Below are positions 25,336-34,041 of a stretch of DNA of 64,000 bases, piece by piece; position 1 is the stretch's first letter, and each line of letters opens with the position of its first letter. This stretch comes from CALKJU01 sp046349355 (GTDB taxonomy: Bacteria > Pseudomonadota > Alphaproteobacteria > Geminicoccales > Geminicoccaceae): positions 1 through 64,000 of the forward strand of contig JAXMCM010000028.1 of NCBI GenBank assembly GCA_046349355.1, written 5' to 3'. The translations under genes and the position numbers were made by a program. Under the pieces are notes generated by a model that saw only the letters and a program-made list of their open reading frames with translations, did not search any database and was not told where the DNA came from.

Positions 25336-26273
25336 TAGCGGAACGGCGTCAGCAGCGGCTTGCCGGCGAAGTGCGCCGCCAGGTTGTCGACGACGAGCTG
25401 GGCCATCGCGTCCCGGGTCTCGACCGTCGCACTGGCGGCGTGCGGCTGCAGGATGACGTTGTCGAGCCCGAGCAGCGCCTGCGGCACCCTCGGCTCGTCG
25501 GCGAACACGTCGAGCGCCGCCGCCTTGATCTTCCGGTTGACCAGCGCGTCGACCACCGCCGGCTCGTCGCACACCGAGCCGCGCGCGACGTTGACAAGGT
25601 AGCCCTCGGGGCCCAGCGCCTCGAGGACGGCGGCGTCGACCAGCCCGCGGGTCTCGGCCCCGCCCGGGCAGCATAGCGCCAGCACGTCCGAGTCCTTCGC
25701 CAACCCCACGAGGCTGTCGAAGTAGGGGTAGGCCACGTCCGCCTGCCGCGCCCGGCCGTGATAGGCGACCTGCATGCCGATCACCTCGGCCCGCCGCGCC
25801 AGCGCCTTGCCGATCCGCCCGAGCCCGAGGATCCCCAGCTTCTTGCCGCGCGCACAGGTGGTCAGCGGCATCGCCCCCTTCAGCCACTGGCCCGAGCGCA
25901 CATGGCGGTCGCCGCCGGGGATGTCGCGCAGCAGCGACAGCAGCAGCACGAGCCCCATGTCGGCGACCTCGTCGGTCAGCACGTCGGGCGTGTTGGTGAT
26001 CGGGATGTTGCGCGCGGCACAGGCCTTGCGGTCGATCGCGTCGATGCCGACGCCGAAGCAGGAGACGATCTCGAGCCTGGGCAGCTTGGCGATCTGCGCC
26101 GCCGTCAGCCCCTTCTCGCCGGTCGACACCGCCGCACGGATGCGCGGGCCGACCTCGTCCAGCAGCTTCTCGGGGTCGGCCGCCTGCCACAGGTGGTGCA
26201 GGGTGTAGGCCGCCTCGAGCTGCGCCATCGCCTTGGGCCGGTTCGGAAACACCACCAGCACGTCGATCGTCAC
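25335..26273 (-). CDS. D-2-hydroxyacid dehydrogenase (glyoxylate/hydroxypyruvate reductase-like)
   Basis: 312 residues. NAD(P) site LGILGLGRIGKALARRAE, signature VNVARGSVCDEPAVV, catalytic Arg in NVARGS, Glu in VFADEPRVP and His in ILQPHAASAT (family Arg-Glu-His triad). The start is set at GTG 26273 because GGAGG stands five bases before it; a TTG at 26312 in the same frame has no such signal. It reduces 2-keto acids such as glyoxylate or hydroxypyruvate, in the cytoplasm. The gene stands alone, divergent from the SGNH-like gene. Confidence 0.87.
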   Translation of the reverse strand: MTIDVLVVFPNRPKAMAQLEAAYTLHHLWQAADPEKLLDEVGPRIRAAVSTGEKGLTAAQIAKLPRLEIVSCFGVGIDAIDRKACAARNIPITNTPDVLTDEVADMGLVLLLSLLRDIPGGDRHVRSGQWLKGAMPLTTCARGKKLGILGLGRIGKALARRAEVIGMQVAYHGRARQADVAYPYFDSLVGLAKDSDVLALCCPGGAETRGLVDAAVLEALGPEGYLVNVARGSVCDEPAVVDALVNRKIKAAALDVFADEPRVPQALLGLDNVILQPHAASATVETRDAMAQLVVDNLAAHFAGKPLLTPFR

Positions 26274-26386
26274 GAGCGCCTCCGCGGCCACTTGACCGTT
26301 CCCTGACGGCAAGGGCCTTACACAGACGCCGGCCGGTTTGCTAGACGCGCTGGCGCCGTCGCCCTGTCCGGAGCCGCCAGCCCCGC

Positions 26387-27508
26387 ATGCCCTTGTCCTA
26401 CATGGCCGCCGTCGAGCCGCGCAGCGTGGCCCGCTGGCTGGGCCTGGGCCTGGTCGCGGCGCTGGGCTTCGTCGTCGTCGCCGCGGCGACCGTCCGGGTC
26501 ACCGGCCGCGACGGCGATCCGCCCGCCGGCCCGGTGCTTACCGACAAGCTCGACTGGCTGCGCGCCCACGCCGCCGACTACGACCTGATCTTCGCCGGCA
26601 CCAGCCGGGTCCACTACCATGTCGACCCGGGCCGGCTCGACCCGGCCATGGCCGCCGCCGGCTGTCCCTTGCGCAGCTTCAACATGGGCGTGCAGGGCCT
26701 GACCTCGGCCGAGCTGCTGTGGCTGCTGCCGCGCCTCGCCGAGGTCGAGCGCGAGGCCGGCGTCCACTGGCCGGTGATCGCCGTCGACCGGCCGCAGATC
26801 GCCCTGCGCATCCTGCGCGAGCTCGGCACCGAGCGCCTCGCCTACACCATGCGCCAGCCCGGCGCCGTCCGCACCCTGCTCGACGGCATCTGGACCTCGT
26901 CGCGCTCGCTCCTCAACAAGGTCATGGACAGCCGCGACGTGCTGCTGGCCTGGCTCTACTACCGGCTGGAGCCCGGCGTGCTCGCCCGCCGCCTGCTGCC
27001 CCTGGCCCCGGCCCTGCAGGGCGGGCCCGGCCTCACCGTCGACCTCGCCCGCGGCGGCTTCGTCCCGCTCGAGGAGGAGACCGACCCGATGCTCCCGCCG
27101 CGGCGCGCCGCCATCAACTGGGAGTCGTTCGGCCAGGAGCTCGACCGGGTGATGCAGCTCGACACCGAGGCGGCGCGGCTGAGCGACGCCCGCGCCGCGC
27201 ACTTCCGCGCCCAGCTGGACGCCGCCCGCGCCGTCGCCCCCAGCGTCGTCCTCGTGCTGATGCCGCAGGCCACCCGCGACTGGGTCGCCGACAGCAAGGC
27301 CCTGGAGCAGGCCGCCGCCGAGGGCCGGCTCGGCGACGTCGCCGTCGTCAACCTCGGCGACCCCGCCCGCTACCCGCAGCTGTTCGCCCGCGAGCTGTGG
27401 TTCGACACCGACCATGTCGCTGCCGAGGGCGTGCAGCGCCTGAACGCCGCGCTGGGCCCGGCGCTGTGCGCGGCCCTGAAGGCGAAGGGGGCGGTGGCCG
27501 GCGGCTAG
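26387..27508 (+). CDS. Membrane-anchored SGNH-like protein
   Basis: 373 residues. One N-terminal membrane helix (WLGLGLVAALGFVVVAAATV), then an extracytoplasmic domain: DLIFAGTSRVHYHVDPGRL with the GTS element at the usual place of the SGNH nucleophile block, SFNMGVQGLTSAELLWLLP, and near the end WFDTDHVAAEGVQRLNAALG, a DxxH pair with matching spacing. This is the plan of SGNH/GDSL-type proteins that go with acyltransferases in envelope-polysaccharide work (DltD, AlgX-like). No acyltransferase gene is next to it. Function is an inference. Confidence 0.6.
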   Translation: MPLSYMAAVEPRSVARWLGLGLVAALGFVVVAAATVRVTGRDGDPPAGPVLTDKLDWLRAHAADYDLIFAGTSRVHYHVDPGRLDPAMAAAGCPLRSFNMGVQGLTSAELLWLLPRLAEVEREAGVHWPVIAVDRPQIALRILRELGTERLAYTMRQPGAVRTLLDGIWTSSRSLLNKVMDSRDVLLAWLYYRLEPGVLARRLLPLAPALQGGPGLTVDLARGGFVPLEEETDPMLPPRRAAINWESFGQELDRVMQLDTEAARLSDARAAHFRAQLDAARAVAPSVVLVLMPQATRDWVADSKALEQAAAEGRLGDVAVVNLGDPARYPQLFARELWFDTDHVAAEGVQRLNAALGPALCAALKAKGAVAGG

Positions 27509-27527
27509 GACCCGCCGCCGTGGTTCC

Positions 27528-27860
27528 TCAGTACCCCGCCATCACGTACGACCCGCCGCAGTTGGCGCCGACGCCGCGGTTGAGCTCGGCGCGGACCAGG
27601 GCGCGGTCGTCGCGGGTCGACAGGCCGTAGCCGATCGCCACCGGGGTCGCCACCAGCACCGTGGCGACGCAGCCGACGCCCTTGGCCAGCGCGTAGAACG
27701 GCGTGCCGACCACGGTCAGCACCTGGTCGCCGACGCCGTCGGCGACGCGGACCGGCTCGTCGAGGTTGGTGGTGTCCGGCAGGTAGGTCGGCGGCGGGTT
27801 GCCGGCGGCACAGCCGGCGAGCAGCACCGCAAGCCCTGCCGCAAGATACGCTCTGCCCAT
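27528..27860 (-). CDS. Small lipoprotein
   Basis: 110 residues. Lipoprotein signal MGRAYLAAGLAVLLAGCAAG with the lipobox LAGC, then a mature part with a hydrophobic stretch (GCVATVLVATPVAIGYGLS) and a second cysteine pair (GVGCVA, GANCGG). No known family. Convergent with the SGNH-like gene and divergent from the MFS gene. Confidence 0.72.
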   Translation of the reverse strand: MGRAYLAAGLAVLLAGCAAGNPPPTYLPDTTNLDEPVRVADGVGDQVLTVVGTPFYALAKGVGCVATVLVATPVAIGYGLSTRDDRALVRAELNRGVGANCGGSYVMAGY

Positions 27861-27984
27861 CGGATCCGACCCTTCCCAACGCCGTCCCTTGCCGACAGTT
27901 TAGGTCTCCGATCCGCCACAATGCGAGCGTCGTCTTGAGTCCCGGCCCCGACACCCGACAACGATCCGCGGCCGCCCCCCGCTG

Positions 27985-29415
27985 ATGGACCTGGCCGCCC
28001 CCGCCGCACCGGTCCGCCACCGCCGCTCGATCCCGCTGATCGTGGCCTGTGCCCTGTTCATGGAGAGCCTCGACTCGACGGTCATCGCCACCGCCCTGCC
28101 GACCATCGCCGCCGACCTCGGCCAGAACCCGCTGCACCTCAGCCTCGCCATCAGCAGCTACCTGTTCAGCCTCGCCGTGTTCATCCCGATCAGCGGCTGG
28201 CTGGCCGACCGCCTCGGCGCGCGCACCGTGCTGATGGGCGGCATCGCCGTCTTCACCCTGGGCTCGATCGCCTGCGGCCTGGCCGGCTCGCTCGCGGGCT
28301 TCGTCGTCGCCCGCGTCCTGCAGGGCCTGGGCGGGGCGATGATGACCCCGGTCGGCCGCCTCGTCCTGCTGCGCTCGATCGCCAAGACCGAGCTGGTGGG
28401 GGCGATGGCGTGGATGACGGTCCCGGCGCTGGTCGGCCCGCTGGTCGGCCCGCCGCTCGGCGGCCTGATCACGACCTACGCCGACTGGCGCTGGATCTTC
28501 TGGCTCAACGTGCCGATCGGCGTGGCCGGCATCCTGCTGGTGCTGCGCTTCATCCCCAACCTGCAGGGCCGCGCCACCGCCGCCTTCGACCTGCCGGGCT
28601 TCCTGCTGCTGGCCGCGGGCCTGCTCGCCGCCGTCGCCGCCTTCGAGGCGATCGGCCGCCACGTCCTGCCGCCCTCGGGCATCCTCGGGCTGGCCGCCGT
28701 CGCCCTCGTCCTGCTCGGCGGCTACGTCGCCTGGGCCCGCCGCACCCCGGCGCCGGTGCTCGACCTGTCGCTGCTGCGCATCGCCACCTTCCGCGCCGCC
28801 GTGCTCGGCGGCTTCCTGTTCCGCATCGGCATCGGCTCGATCCCGATCCTGCTGCCGCTGATGCTGCAGCTGGGCTTCGGCTTCACCGCGTTCCACTCGG
28901 GCCTGCTGACCTTCGCCGCGACCGCGGGGGCGCTGACCATGAAGCTCACCGCCGCCCCGATCATCCGCCGCTTCGGCTTCCGCCCGGTGCTGGTGTGGAA
29001 CGCGCTGCTGAGCGGCCTGTGCCTCGCCGCCATCGGCCTGTTCGGGCCGACCACGCCGTGGTGGCTGGTGATGGGCGTGCTGCTGGTCGGCGGCTTCTTC
29101 CGCTCGCTGCAGTTCACCGCCGTCAACACCATGGGCTATGCCGACGTCGCCGACGACCGGATGAGCCGTGCCACCAGCTTCGCCAGCGTCGGCCAGCAGC
29201 TGTCGCTGAGCGTCGGCGCCGCCACCGGCGCCCTCTTGCTGCAGACCACGCTGCTGCTGCGCGGCGAGACCGTCCCGGCCGCCGATTCCTTCCTGCTGCC
29301 GTTCGTCGCCGTGGCCGTCATCGGCACCGCCTCGGCGCTGGTCTTCGCCGGCCTGCCGAAGGACGCCGGGGCCGAGGTCAGCGGCAAGCGCCTGGCGCCG
29401 CGGCCGCGCGCCTGA
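27985..29415 (+). CDS. MFS transporter, DHA2 (EmrB/QacA) family
   Basis: 476 residues, 14-helix layout. Family marks: MESLDSTVIATALPTIA in the first helix (DHA2 motif D1), GWLADRLGARTVL (motif A), and VLQGLGGAMMTPVGR (motif B). It is a proton-driven multidrug exporter of the inner membrane. No adjacent periplasmic adaptor (EmrA) or regulator, so it may work alone. The ATG at 27985 begins a short polar tail before the first helix. Confidence 0.9.
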   Translation: MDLAAPAAPVRHRRSIPLIVACALFMESLDSTVIATALPTIAADLGQNPLHLSLAISSYLFSLAVFIPISGWLADRLGARTVLMGGIAVFTLGSIACGLAGSLAGFVVARVLQGLGGAMMTPVGRLVLLRSIAKTELVGAMAWMTVPALVGPLVGPPLGGLITTYADWRWIFWLNVPIGVAGILLVLRFIPNLQGRATAAFDLPGFLLLAAGLLAAVAAFEAIGRHVLPPSGILGLAAVALVLLGGYVAWARRTPAPVLDLSLLRIATFRAAVLGGFLFRIGIGSIPILLPLMLQLGFGFTAFHSGLLTFAATAGALTMKLTAAPIIRRFGFRPVLVWNALLSGLCLAAIGLFGPTTPWWLVMGVLLVGGFFRSLQFTAVNTMGYADVADDRMSRATSFASVGQQLSLSVGAATGALLLQTTLLLRGETVPAADSFLLPFVAVAVIGTASALVFAGLPKDAGAEVSGKRLAPRPRA

Positions 29416-29483
29416 CCGGCCGGGCTGGGCAACCGTTCCGCTGCCGCCTAGGCTGGCCGCGGTCCTGCCGGAGCCCGCCCGTC

Positions 29484-30548
29484 CTGCGTCCCTTCCCTGC
29501 CCTGGCCCTCGGCCTGGCGCTCGCCGCCTGCAGCGCCAGGCCCGACCTCTACCCGCCGACGGCGACGCCCGTGGTCCTCGCCACCACCGCCGACACCAAC
29601 ACCGCCGACCTGCGCGCCGAGTACCGCGCCGCTGTCTGCCCGCTGCTGACGGCGGCCGACCCGCCCTGCGACGCGGTCGTGCTGCAGCTGGCCGGCGAGG
29701 GCGTCCCGGCGCTGCCGCCGCCGCCGGCCGACCTGGCACGGCGCTACCGCATCGGCTTCGTCCCGGGCTTCCTCGCCGAATGCTTCGACCGGGTCATGCG
29801 CCCGTTCGCCGACGTCGAGCGGCAGCTGGCCGGGCGCGGCTACGACGTCACCTATTTCCCGGTCGCCGGACGGGGCACCGCGGCCGAGGCCGGCCAGCGC
29901 ATCGCCGCCCTGCTCGCGGCCCTGCCGCCCGATCCGCGGCCCTTCATCCTGTTCGGCTACTCCAAGGGCCTGGTCGACGCGCTGGCGTTCGTCGCCGGCC
30001 ATCCCGAGGCGTCGCGCCAAGTCGCTGCGGTCGTCGGCATCGCCGGGGCCGCCAACGGCAGCCCCCTGGCCGACGTCTTCCTCGCCACCTACCGCCAGTG
30101 GATCGCCGGCCTGCCGCTGCCCGGCTGCGCCACCGGCACCGGCGACGAGATCGAGGACCTGCGCCGCGACGTGCGCATGGCGTGGTGGCGCCAGCACCAT
30201 GCCGACATCCGCGTCCCGGTGTTCTCGATCGTCGCCACGCCGCGGGCCGGGCAGATCTCGCCCGGCCTCAAGCTGCTCTACGGCCGCCTCGCCGCGGTCG
30301 AGCCGCGCAACGACGGCCGCCTGATCTGGTACGACCAGATCGTCCCCGGCAGCCGCCTGCTCGGCTTCGTCAACGCCGACCACTGGGGCATCGCCATGGC
30401 CGCCAGCGCCGCCTATCCGCCGCTGCGCCTCGCCGTGCGCGACCGGGTGCCGCGCACGGCGCTGGTCGAGGGTGCCGTCGCCGTCGTCGCCGCCTCGCTC
30501 GCCGCCGACGCCGCGGCGGTCAGTACAGCTTCTCCGGGAACGCCATGA
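29484..30548 (+). CDS. Lipoprotein with alpha/beta-hydrolase-like domain, apparent CTG start
   Basis: 354 residues if begun at CTG 29484. The signal LRPFPALALGLALAACSARP has the lipobox LAAC, and no ATG, GTG or TTG exists in frame near it, only the CTG with GGAG ten bases before. The mature domain includes GFVPGFLAECFDRV, GYDVTYFPVAGRG and FILFGYSKGLVDAL, the nucleophile elbow GYSKG of alpha/beta hydrolases, with a later DHWGIAM that could give the His. The substrate is unknown. Its stop overlaps the convergent phospholipase-D gene by 29 bases. Confidence 0.68.
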   Translation: MRPFPALALGLALAACSARPDLYPPTATPVVLATTADTNTADLRAEYRAAVCPLLTAADPPCDAVVLQLAGEGVPALPPPPADLARRYRIGFVPGFLAECFDRVMRPFADVERQLAGRGYDVTYFPVAGRGTAAEAGQRIAALLAALPPDPRPFILFGYSKGLVDALAFVAGHPEASRQVAAVVGIAGAANGSPLADVFLATYRQWIAGLPLPGCATGTGDEIEDLRRDVRMAWWRQHHADIRVPVFSIVATPRAGQISPGLKLLYGRLAAVEPRNDGRLIWYDQIVPGSRLLGFVNADHWGIAMAASAAYPPLRLAVRDRVPRTALVEGAVAVVAASLAADAAAVSTASPGTP

Positions 30549-32103
30549 ACATCAGGTCCTGCACCCGCTGCCAGGCGCCGCGCGCCGGCTGCCGGGTCAG
30601 GACCTCGTCACCGGCCGTCCAGCGCAGCCCGCCGTCGGCGCCACGGCTGACCTGCCAGGCGTTCTCCGGCGCCATGTAGGTCGCGAACCGCTCGGCGACG
30701 ATCGCCGCCAGCTGCGGGCTGTAGACGATGATCCCCATCTCGCTGTTGAGCGTCTGCGAGCGCGGGTCGAGGTTCATCGAGCCGATGAACACCCGTGTCC
30801 GGTCGACGACGATCGCCTTGATGTGCAGGCCCATGAAGCCGGCCGCCACCGGCGGCGTGTCGGCGAGCTCGTGCTGCACCGCGGCGTCGTGGCGGACCTC
30901 GTGCAGCTCGACGCCGGCGTCGACCAGCGGCCCGCGCCACTGCTTGTAGTGGCTGTTGACCGCCGGCACGTCGTGCGACGCCAGCGAGTTGGTCAGCATC
31001 CGCACCCGCACGCCGCGCGCGGTCATCCCCGCCAGCTGGTCGACGAAGGTCTGGTCGGGGATGATGTAGGCGTTGACGATCAGCACCTCGCTGGTGGCGC
31101 TGCCGATCATCTCGCGGATCGCGCGCGGCATGTGGTGGGTCAGCTCGCCCGGGTCGGGCGCATCGCTGTGGACGATGCTGGCACCACCCTGCATCGCCGC
31201 CACCATCGCGGCGAGCTCGCCGTCCCACGCCACCGGGTCGACCGGCAGGGCGGCGATGTCGGGGGACTGCAGCAGAACCCGGCGGACGTCGGCCTCGAGG
31301 CTGGCCAGCGCCTCGGGCGTCACCGCGATGCCGAGGTCCTGCTCGCGCACCACCCAGTCGCTGTTCCAGAACATGTCGAACACCGCCGAGGCCTGGCGCG
31401 CCGCCGGGCCGATGGTCAGGACGTCGAGGTCGAGGAAGTTGAACCTCTCCGACAGGCCGAAATACTCGTTGCCGAGGTTGCGGCCGCCGATGATGGCCGC
31501 CCGGTTGTCGGCGACCAGCAGCTTGTTGTGCATGCGGTGGTTGAGCCGCTCCATCTGCTCGAGCATCTCCACCGCCCGGCCGGCCATGCCGCGGTGATGC
31601 CAGGCGTTGAACAGCCGGATGTCGATGTTGGGATTGGAGTTCACCAGCGCGAAGCTGGCGTCGCGCAGCTTCGGGTGCTCCTCGTCCTCGAGGATGGTCG
31701 TCAGATCGTCGAGGATCAGCCGCACCTTCACGCCGCGGTCGGCGGCGGCGACGACATGCTGCATCAGGAGCATGCCGCTCTCGTCGTTCCACCAGATGTA
31801 GTACTGCAGGTCGAGCGAGTGCTGCGCCGAATCGATCAGGGCGAGCCGCCAGCGCAGCCCCTCGCCGTTGGTGTCGAGCAGGTGGAAGCCCGACTTGGTC
31901 GCCCCCAGCCGGGCGTAGACCGCGCGCTCGGCGTCGGCCAGCGGCCCGTCCGCCGCCGGCGGCTGGGCGACCCCGAGCCGGGCCGGCGGCAGCTGGTCCG
32001 GCAGGGTGGCACAGGCGGTGGGCAGCAGCGCCAGCAGCAGGACGAGGAGCAGGCGCGCCAGCGCCTGGCCGCGGCCCGGGTTGCGGATGGTGCTTGCCGG
32101 CAG
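30520..32103 (-). CDS. Phospholipase D family lipoprotein, cardiolipin-synthase-like, apparent CTG start
   Basis: 527 residues from CTG 32103. The lipoprotein signal ALARLLLVLLLALLPTACAT has a lipobox-like TAC. Two HxKxxxxD motifs are intact: HNKLLVADNRAAIIGGRN (His192) and HIKAIVVDRTRVFIGSMN (His427). Other family marks are LDLQYYIWWNDESG and TRGVRVRM-like segments. It joins or cleaves phosphodiesters, probably phospholipids, at the outer face of the membrane. Again no ATG/GTG/TTG is available in frame before the signal except far upstream in the divergent gene; AGGGAGG lies nine bases before the CTG. Confidence 0.82.
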   Translation of the reverse strand: MPASTIRNPGRGQALARLLLVLLLALLPTACATLPDQLPPARLGVAQPPAADGPLADAERAVYARLGATKSGFHLLDTNGEGLRWRLALIDSAQHSLDLQYYIWWNDESGMLLMQHVVAAADRGVKVRLILDDLTTILEDEEHPKLRDASFALVNSNPNIDIRLFNAWHHRGMAGRAVEMLEQMERLNHRMHNKLLVADNRAAIIGGRNLGNEYFGLSERFNFLDLDVLTIGPAARQASAVFDMFWNSDWVVREQDLGIAVTPEALASLEADVRRVLLQSPDIAALPVDPVAWDGELAAMVAAMQGGASIVHSDAPDPGELTHHMPRAIREMIGSATSEVLIVNAYIIPDQTFVDQLAGMTARGVRVRMLTNSLASHDVPAVNSHYKQWRGPLVDAGVELHEVRHDAAVQHELADTPPVAAGFMGLHIKAIVVDRTRVFIGSMNLDPRSQTLNSEMGIIVYSPQLAAIVAERFATYMAPENAWQVSRGADGGLRWTAGDEVLTRQPARGAWQRVQDLMFMAFPEKLY

Positions 32104-32302
32104 GGTGCCTTGCCTCCCTCGGACGATGCGGGAGGTTGGCCGCCGCCGAATCGGCCTGTCAATGCGGCTTGGGCGTCGGCGTGGCCGCGTCTCCCGGTCC
32201 GGTTGACCTCCGCCGGCGGCTGGGGCATGGCAGCCGGCACTCTTGGATTGCCGGCGCGGGCGGCGCCGATTGCCAACCTCCGCCCGATGGAAGGAACGTC
32301 CG

Positions 32303-32860
32303 ATGTCGATTGCCCGTCGCAGCCTCCTCGGCGGCCTCGCCCTGCTCGCCGGTACGGCGCTCAGCGCGTGCAGCACCACCGAGTCGGAGCGCGCCGACCT
32401 CGAGGCCCGGGCGCAGGCCGCCCGCGAGGACCTCTACCGCAGCGTGCCCGCGGCCCGCGACCTCGCCGCCAACTCGGCCGGCGTGCTGGTCTTCCCGAGC
32501 GTCGTCCAGGGCGGCCTGATCTTCGGCGCGCAGTACGGCCAGGGCGTGCTGTTCGAGGGCGGCAAGGCGACCGGCTTCTACAACATCGCCGGCGGCTCCT
32601 GGGGCCTGCAGATCGGCGCCCAGAGCTTCTCGCAGATCTACATGTTCACGACACCCGAGGCGCTGCAGACGTTCAAGTCGACCAAGGGCTTCGAGGTCGG
32701 CGCCGGCCTCGACTTCGCGCTGGCCAGCATGGGCACCTCCGGCTCGATCTCGACCTCGACGCTGCAGAAGCCGGTGGTGGTCTGGGTGTTCGGCCAGCAG
32801 GGCCTGATGGCCGGCGTCACCGTCGCCGGCCAGAAGATCACCGAGCTGACCAGCAAGTAG
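32303..32860 (+). CDS. SYLF/YSC84-domain lipoprotein
   Basis: 185 residues. Lipoprotein signal ARRSLLGGLALLAGTALSAC with the lipobox LSAC. The mature chain is a SYLF (YSC84/Las17-binding-like) domain: DLAANSAGVLVFPSVVQGGL, YGQGVLFEGGKATGFYNI and FKSTKGFEVGAGLDFALASM. Eukaryotic SYLF domains bind phosphoinositides; the bacterial lipoprotein role is unknown, presumably envelope lipid binding. GGAAGGAACG precedes the ATG. Confidence 0.85.
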   Translation: MSIARRSLLGGLALLAGTALSACSTTESERADLEARAQAAREDLYRSVPAARDLAANSAGVLVFPSVVQGGLIFGAQYGQGVLFEGGKATGFYNIAGGSWGLQIGAQSFSQIYMFTTPEALQTFKSTKGFEVGAGLDFALASMGTSGSISTSTLQKPVVVWVFGQQGLMAGVTVAGQKITELTSK

Positions 32861-32932
32861 CAGCAGCGCCAGGGCGGCGGCGCGAGGCCGGCCCGATCCG
32901 GCCGCCTCGCACCGCCCTCGCCTCTGAAGCTC

Positions 32933-34036
32933 CTACTGCACCGGGATGGTGAGCACCGGCGCTTCCGGCACCGCTCCGGTCTCGGCCAGCGAGAAGAACA
33001 GCAGGAGGAAGGTCAGCGAACGCTTCGAGCGCAGGTCGCCGTCGTCGATCCAGTACCAGCTGCCGCGGTAGGGCACCGCGGCGAAGGCGTCGGGCGGCGC
33101 CGTGGCGCCGGTGCGGATGCGAACCTGCGGCAGGTCGTAGGCGTCGGCGTCGGCTGGCAGGGCGGCCGTGGCATAGGTGCGCCCGGCGGCCACATGGGCT
33201 TGCGGCACCTCGATGTCGGTCGCCAGCTCGTTGAGCACCTCGAGCATCGAGCGCGACAGCACGGCCAGCTCGTCGGGGCGGCGCGGCAGGGCGCCGTAGA
33301 CCAGCTGGATTTCGCCGTCTTGCGCCTGGAGTTTGAGGGTCCGGGCGACGAAGTCGATGTCCTTGCGGACGGCCGGCTCGAGGTCGGCCGCGAACACGCC
33401 GATCGACACCTGCTCGTCGCCGCGCCGCTCGATCCGCATGCTGAACGAGCGCGACTGCTGGATGCGCCGCCAGGCGTCGACGAGCTCGCGGAAGGCCGGA
33501 TCGGCGGAGCGGCGGATGCCGCCCTGTGTGGCGTGGTTGTAGACCCCGTTCAGCGCCCGGACCGTCACCGGGACCACGACGTCGACCGGATAGCCCGCCG
33601 AGATCAGCGCGAAGATCGCCCCCGGCGGGATCGGCTGCAGCAGGCTCTGGGCGAACTTGCGCCCGGTCAGGGGCGTGTAGGAGATCGTCGGCCGGTCGTT
33701 GTAGCCGGCGGTCGCCCCGAGCATCGCCGAGGCGTTCGGGGTGATGGCCGTATCGCGCGGCACCCCAAGGTTGACCGCACCGGCCGCCTGTGCGGCACCC
33801 TGCAGCGTATAGGCGCTGATCACCGAGGAGACGTCGAGGAAGGTCGGCGTGTCGCCGTAGCGCAGCCGGACGATGTTGAGAAGGATCTGGTCCTTCCACG
33901 AATCCGACAGGGCGTTGACGTAGTCGACCCGGTCGCGTGGCACCGAGGCCGGCCCGATCGAGCTGCAGCCGGCGAGGACCGCAGCGGCGACGGCCGCCAC
34001 GAGGCAGCGGCCGACGGGCCATCGCCGTCCACCCAT
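32933..34036 (-). CDS. Conserved lipoprotein of unknown function
   Basis: 367 residues. Signal RCLVAAVAAAVLAGCSSIG with the lipobox LAGC. The mature N-terminus VDYVNALSDSWKDQILLNIV then RYGDTPTFLDVSSV is conserved in proteobacterial hypotheticals I have seen, without known role. The remaining chain is mixed alpha/beta with a possible dimer or partner-binding domain. It follows the DUF2252 gene by five bases on the same strand, so they are one transcript. Confidence 0.72.
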   Translation of the reverse strand: MGGRRWPVGRCLVAAVAAAVLAGCSSIGPASVPRDRVDYVNALSDSWKDQILLNIVRLRYGDTPTFLDVSSVISAYTLQGAAQAAGAVNLGVPRDTAITPNASAMLGATAGYNDRPTISYTPLTGRKFAQSLLQPIPPGAIFALISAGYPVDVVVPVTVRALNGVYNHATQGGIRRSADPAFRELVDAWRRIQQSRSFSMRIERRGDEQVSIGVFAADLEPAVRKDIDFVARTLKLQAQDGEIQLVYGALPRRPDELAVLSRSMLEVLNELATDIEVPQAHVAAGRTYATAALPADADAYDLPQVRIRTGATAPPDAFAAVPYRGSWYWIDDGDLRSKRSLTFLLLFFSLAETGAVPEAPVLTIPVQ

Positions 34037-34041
34037 CGCCG

